DNA from: Hyphomicrobiales bacterium
GTDB lineage: Bacteria; Pseudomonadota; Alphaproteobacteria; Rhizobiales; Beijerinckiaceae
Assembly: GCA_930633525.1 (NCBI GenBank)
Contig: CAKNFP010000001.1
Span: forward strand, 660,001-724,000
Direction: 5' to 3'
DNA length: 64,000 bases
Shown here in pieces: positions 62,274 through 64,000 of the stretch. The number at the start of each line of letters is the position of its first letter. Positions within the stretch are counted from its first letter, which is position 1. The notes below the pieces were generated by a model. It was given only the letters and a program-made list of their open reading frames with translations, did not search any database and had not been told where the DNA came from. The position numbers and the translations under genes were made by a program.

Positions 62274-63327
62274 CGCGGTATCAGATCCTCGACCGACGAG
62301 CGGTGGGCGCAGTCGTGTCGCGCTGGCCGGCTTCGGTGCCTGGGGACAGATGCATGCGCGTGCCCTCGGCGCGATCCCCGAGGCCGAACTCGTGGCGATC
62401 TATTGCCATGGCGCGAGCTCGGCCGCGGCCGCTGCCGAGCTCGCGCCCAGCGTTCCGGTTTTTCGTCGCTACGACGACCTCCTTGCCTCGGGCGCGCTCG
62501 ATGTCGTCAATGTTGCGATTCCCAACGACCAGCACGCGGCTTTCGCCATTGCCGCGCTGAAGGCCGGGCATCATGTCTTTCTGGAGAAGCCCCTCGGCCT
62601 GTCGCTGGAGGAATGCGACGCTGTGCTCGGCGCGGCTGAGGCCGCGGGCAAGGCCGTCGCCGTCAATCATGAACTGCGTGTGTCCCATCAGTGGGGCAAG
62701 GTGCGCGAGATGATCGCGGCGGGCGACATCGGCAGGGTGACGCACCAGCATTTCTCGCTATTCCGCCACGCCTTTCGGCCAGGGGCTGGCGGCTGGCGGC
62801 GCGATCCCGCGCGGGTCGGCTCCTGGATCCTCGAGGAACTCGTCCATTTTGTCGATCTCGTGCTGTGGTACGCGCGGGAGAACGGGCCGCCGGCGCGCCT
62901 TCTCGCCCAGTCCACGTCGCCGTCCGGCTTGTCGGACACAGTATCCGTGCTGATGACATGGGCCGACGGCTCGACTGCGCTCGTGACGCAATGTCTGGCA
63001 GGTTTTCAGCATCACACGCTCCTTGAGATCGCCGGCGATGCCGGCGCCATCCGCACATGGTGGGCGGGCGCCAATGACCGCACGGCTCATCCCAATTTCG
63101 CGCTCGATGTAAAGCGGCGCGGCTCGGGCGACGTCGAGACGATCGCGGTGCCGCAATCCGGCGAAATTTTCGAGCTGGAGGAAAACCTGCGCCAAGCCCT
63201 ACATGGTTTTCAGACAGGTGACATTGTGATGCCCGCCCGCGATGCGCGCATCGCGGTTGGGCTGTGTCTGGCTATAGAGCAAAGTATTCGCGATGGCGGC
63301 GCGGTTGAACTCACAGGGATGGTCTGA
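62266..63327 (+). CDS. Gfo/Idh/MocA family oxidoreductase
   Basis: A 353-residue dehydrogenase: SRVALAGFGAWGQMHARALGAIPEAELVAIY (Rossmann GxGxxG), VFLEKPLGLSLEEC (canonical EKP) and a substrate domain with GGWRRDPARVGSWILEELVHFVDLVLW. It overlaps the ATPase gene and is the last gene of the aldolase-ATPase operon. It may oxidise the imported sugar with NAD(P) as the first catabolic step. Confidence 0.92.
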   Translation: MPDAVSDPRPTSGGRSRVALAGFGAWGQMHARALGAIPEAELVAIYCHGASSAAAAAELAPSVPVFRRYDDLLASGALDVVNVAIPNDQHAAFAIAALKAGHHVFLEKPLGLSLEECDAVLGAAEAAGKAVAVNHELRVSHQWGKVREMIAAGDIGRVTHQHFSLFRHAFRPGAGGWRRDPARVGSWILEELVHFVDLVLWYARENGPPARLLAQSTSPSGLSDTVSVLMTWADGSTALVTQCLAGFQHHTLLEIAGDAGAIRTWWAGANDRTAHPNFALDVKRRGSGDVETIAVPQSGEIFELEENLRQALHGFQTGDIVMPARDARIAVGLCLAIEQSIRDGGAVELTGMV

Positions 63328-63343
63328 GGCGCTGGCCGCTTTC

Positions 63344-63898
63344 TTAGCAGTCCGACACAGGCGATGTTCGTTGTCCCGGCGCACGCACGGCGGCCTGGAA
63401 CTGCGGGGCGCCACCTCTGCGCCAGAATGATTCCCTTGTTGTATCGAGGAAATCCGCGAACAGCCGGCGCGCTGCCTCGCGGCCGACACCACCGATGATC
63501 TCCACTGGCCGCGACAGGTGCCGCGGTGGTGCCTGCTCCAGCTTGACGGCCGCGCAACCGCCATAGGCATCCTCCATGGCGAAGACCAGCCGGGTGATTG
63601 GCAGGTGCAGCAGGGTACCGAAGCACATTACGCAAGGTTCGAGCGTTGTATACAGCGTGATCGCGTCGGCGCGCGAGAAGCTGTAGGCGCCTCTGAATAC
63701 GTCGTGGAAGACATTCATTTCTGCATGGCTCAAATGGTTGGATGCCATGGTCTTGGTCGCGCGGCCCAGGATGCGGTTGCCCGTTGCCAGCACGGCGCCG
63801 ACCGGGAACACATCCTTGCCCAGCGCAGTGCGCGCCTCGGCTAGCGCGTGCCCCATCATGGCCTCGTCGTCGGGACGGTATGCGCCCGCTTGCGCCAT
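63344..63898 (-). CDS. Nucleoside deaminase family protein (zinc cytidine-deaminase fold)
   Basis: A 184-residue deaminase with the zinc and proton-shuttle motifs HAEMN (HxE) and EPCVMCFG (PCxxC). The rest fits the guanine/cytosine deaminase group (GKDVFPVGAVLATGNRILGRATKT). The substrate is not clear. ATG 63898 or GTG 63907 may be the start; a GGTGGGGG site precedes the GTG. It is convergent with the Gfo/Idh gene. Confidence 0.9.
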   Translation of the reverse strand: MAQAGAYRPDDEAMMGHALAEARTALGKDVFPVGAVLATGNRILGRATKTMASNHLSHAEMNVFHDVFRGAYSFSRADAITLYTTLEPCVMCFGTLLHLPITRLVFAMEDAYGGCAAVKLEQAPPRHLSRPVEIIGGVGREAARRLFADFLDTTRESFWRRGGAPQFQAAVRAPGQRTSPVSDC

Positions 63899-64000
63899 CA
63901 AGGTCACGCCCCCACCTGCTGCGCCGCGTGGAAGGCGAGACAGTCGGCTAGACTAGGGATGCCCGCGCGGGTGCCCGGCCGCGCGCATTTCAGCGCCGCG

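Noticed and set aside
1..64000. tRNA, rRNA, riboswitch and CRISPR features
   Set aside because: I looked for conserved arms and repeat arrays by eye and saw none; in particular no cobalamin riboswitch is evident before cobF. A covariance-model search would be decisive.

Overview
The window looks like about 64 kb of chromosome from a high-GC alphaproteobacterium, most likely of the order Hyphomicrobiales (Rhizobiales). The support is a MucR/Ros-type zinc-finger regulator, a Fur-family regulator of the Mur kind next to sitABCD, a protein with the catalytic residues of Bradyrhizobium D(-)-tartrate dehydratase, a dispersed palindromic repeat that I recall (from memory, not checked) from rhizobial genomes, and a very high density of ABC importers with GntR, LacI and IclR regulators. 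The genus cannot be fixed from sequence reading alone. I found no rRNA, tRNA, CRISPR, prophage or insertion sequence.

Layout. 1-2.8 kb: two Gfo/Idh/MocA dehydrogenases (the first cut by the window edge) and a HutC-like GntR repressor. 3.1-8.1 kb: a TetR-regulated RND efflux operon without an outer-membrane factor. 8.4-9.8 kb: a secreted phytase-like esterase. 10.1-14.2 kb: a manganese/iron importer (sitABCD) with two palindromic promoter boxes and a Fur-family (Mur-like) gene converging on it. 14.3-16.1 kb: mucR overlapping a flavin monooxygenase. 16.3-21.0 kb: a YhaO/YhaN-like nuclease-ATPase pair. 21.1-23.3 kb: D-tartrate dehydratase and an isolated cobF.

23.6-27.7 kb is a trans-4-hydroxy-L-proline catabolic cluster (deaminase, D-hydroxyproline oxidase, 2-epimerase, GntR). 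27.7-37.5 kb holds free-methionine sulfoxide reductase followed by a ureide block: allantoinase PuuE, an allantoate-type amidohydrolase and a DUF3830 protein on one strand, and a Liv-type ABC importer, an allantoin/hydantoin racemase and a GntR regulator on the other. 37.6-45.1 kb is a sugar-acid type block: two RraA-family genes, a glucarate-dehydratase-like enolase, two Dpp-type permeases, a FadR-type GntR regulator and a divergent peptide-type binding protein. Its regulatory gap carries four copies of one 15-bp palindrome, and the second RraA gene is interrupted by an in-frame TAA.

45.2-47.7 kb contains small single genes (nu-class GST, DUF488, cupin, SRPBCC). 48-63.3 kb is a large non-phosphorylative sugar/aldonate degradation region: SDR, SMP-30 lactonase, MalEFG-type importer, IlvD/Edd dehydratase, LacI, enolase-superfamily dehydratase, IclR, a COG3964-type metallohydrolase, HpaI-type aldolase, the importer's probable UgpC/MalK ATPase about 8 kb away, and a Gfo/Idh dehydrogenase. 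A nucleoside deaminase ends the window.

The best candidates for something new are the repeated operator at 42456-42693, the ochre-interrupted RraA gene, the dispersed repeat that supplies the C-terminus of the hydroxyproline oxidase, and the DUF3830 protein tied to ureide catabolism. I did not find a clear, entirely novel multi-gene system. Functions are assigned by recognising protein families by eye; substrates of the transporters and dehydrogenases are inferences.
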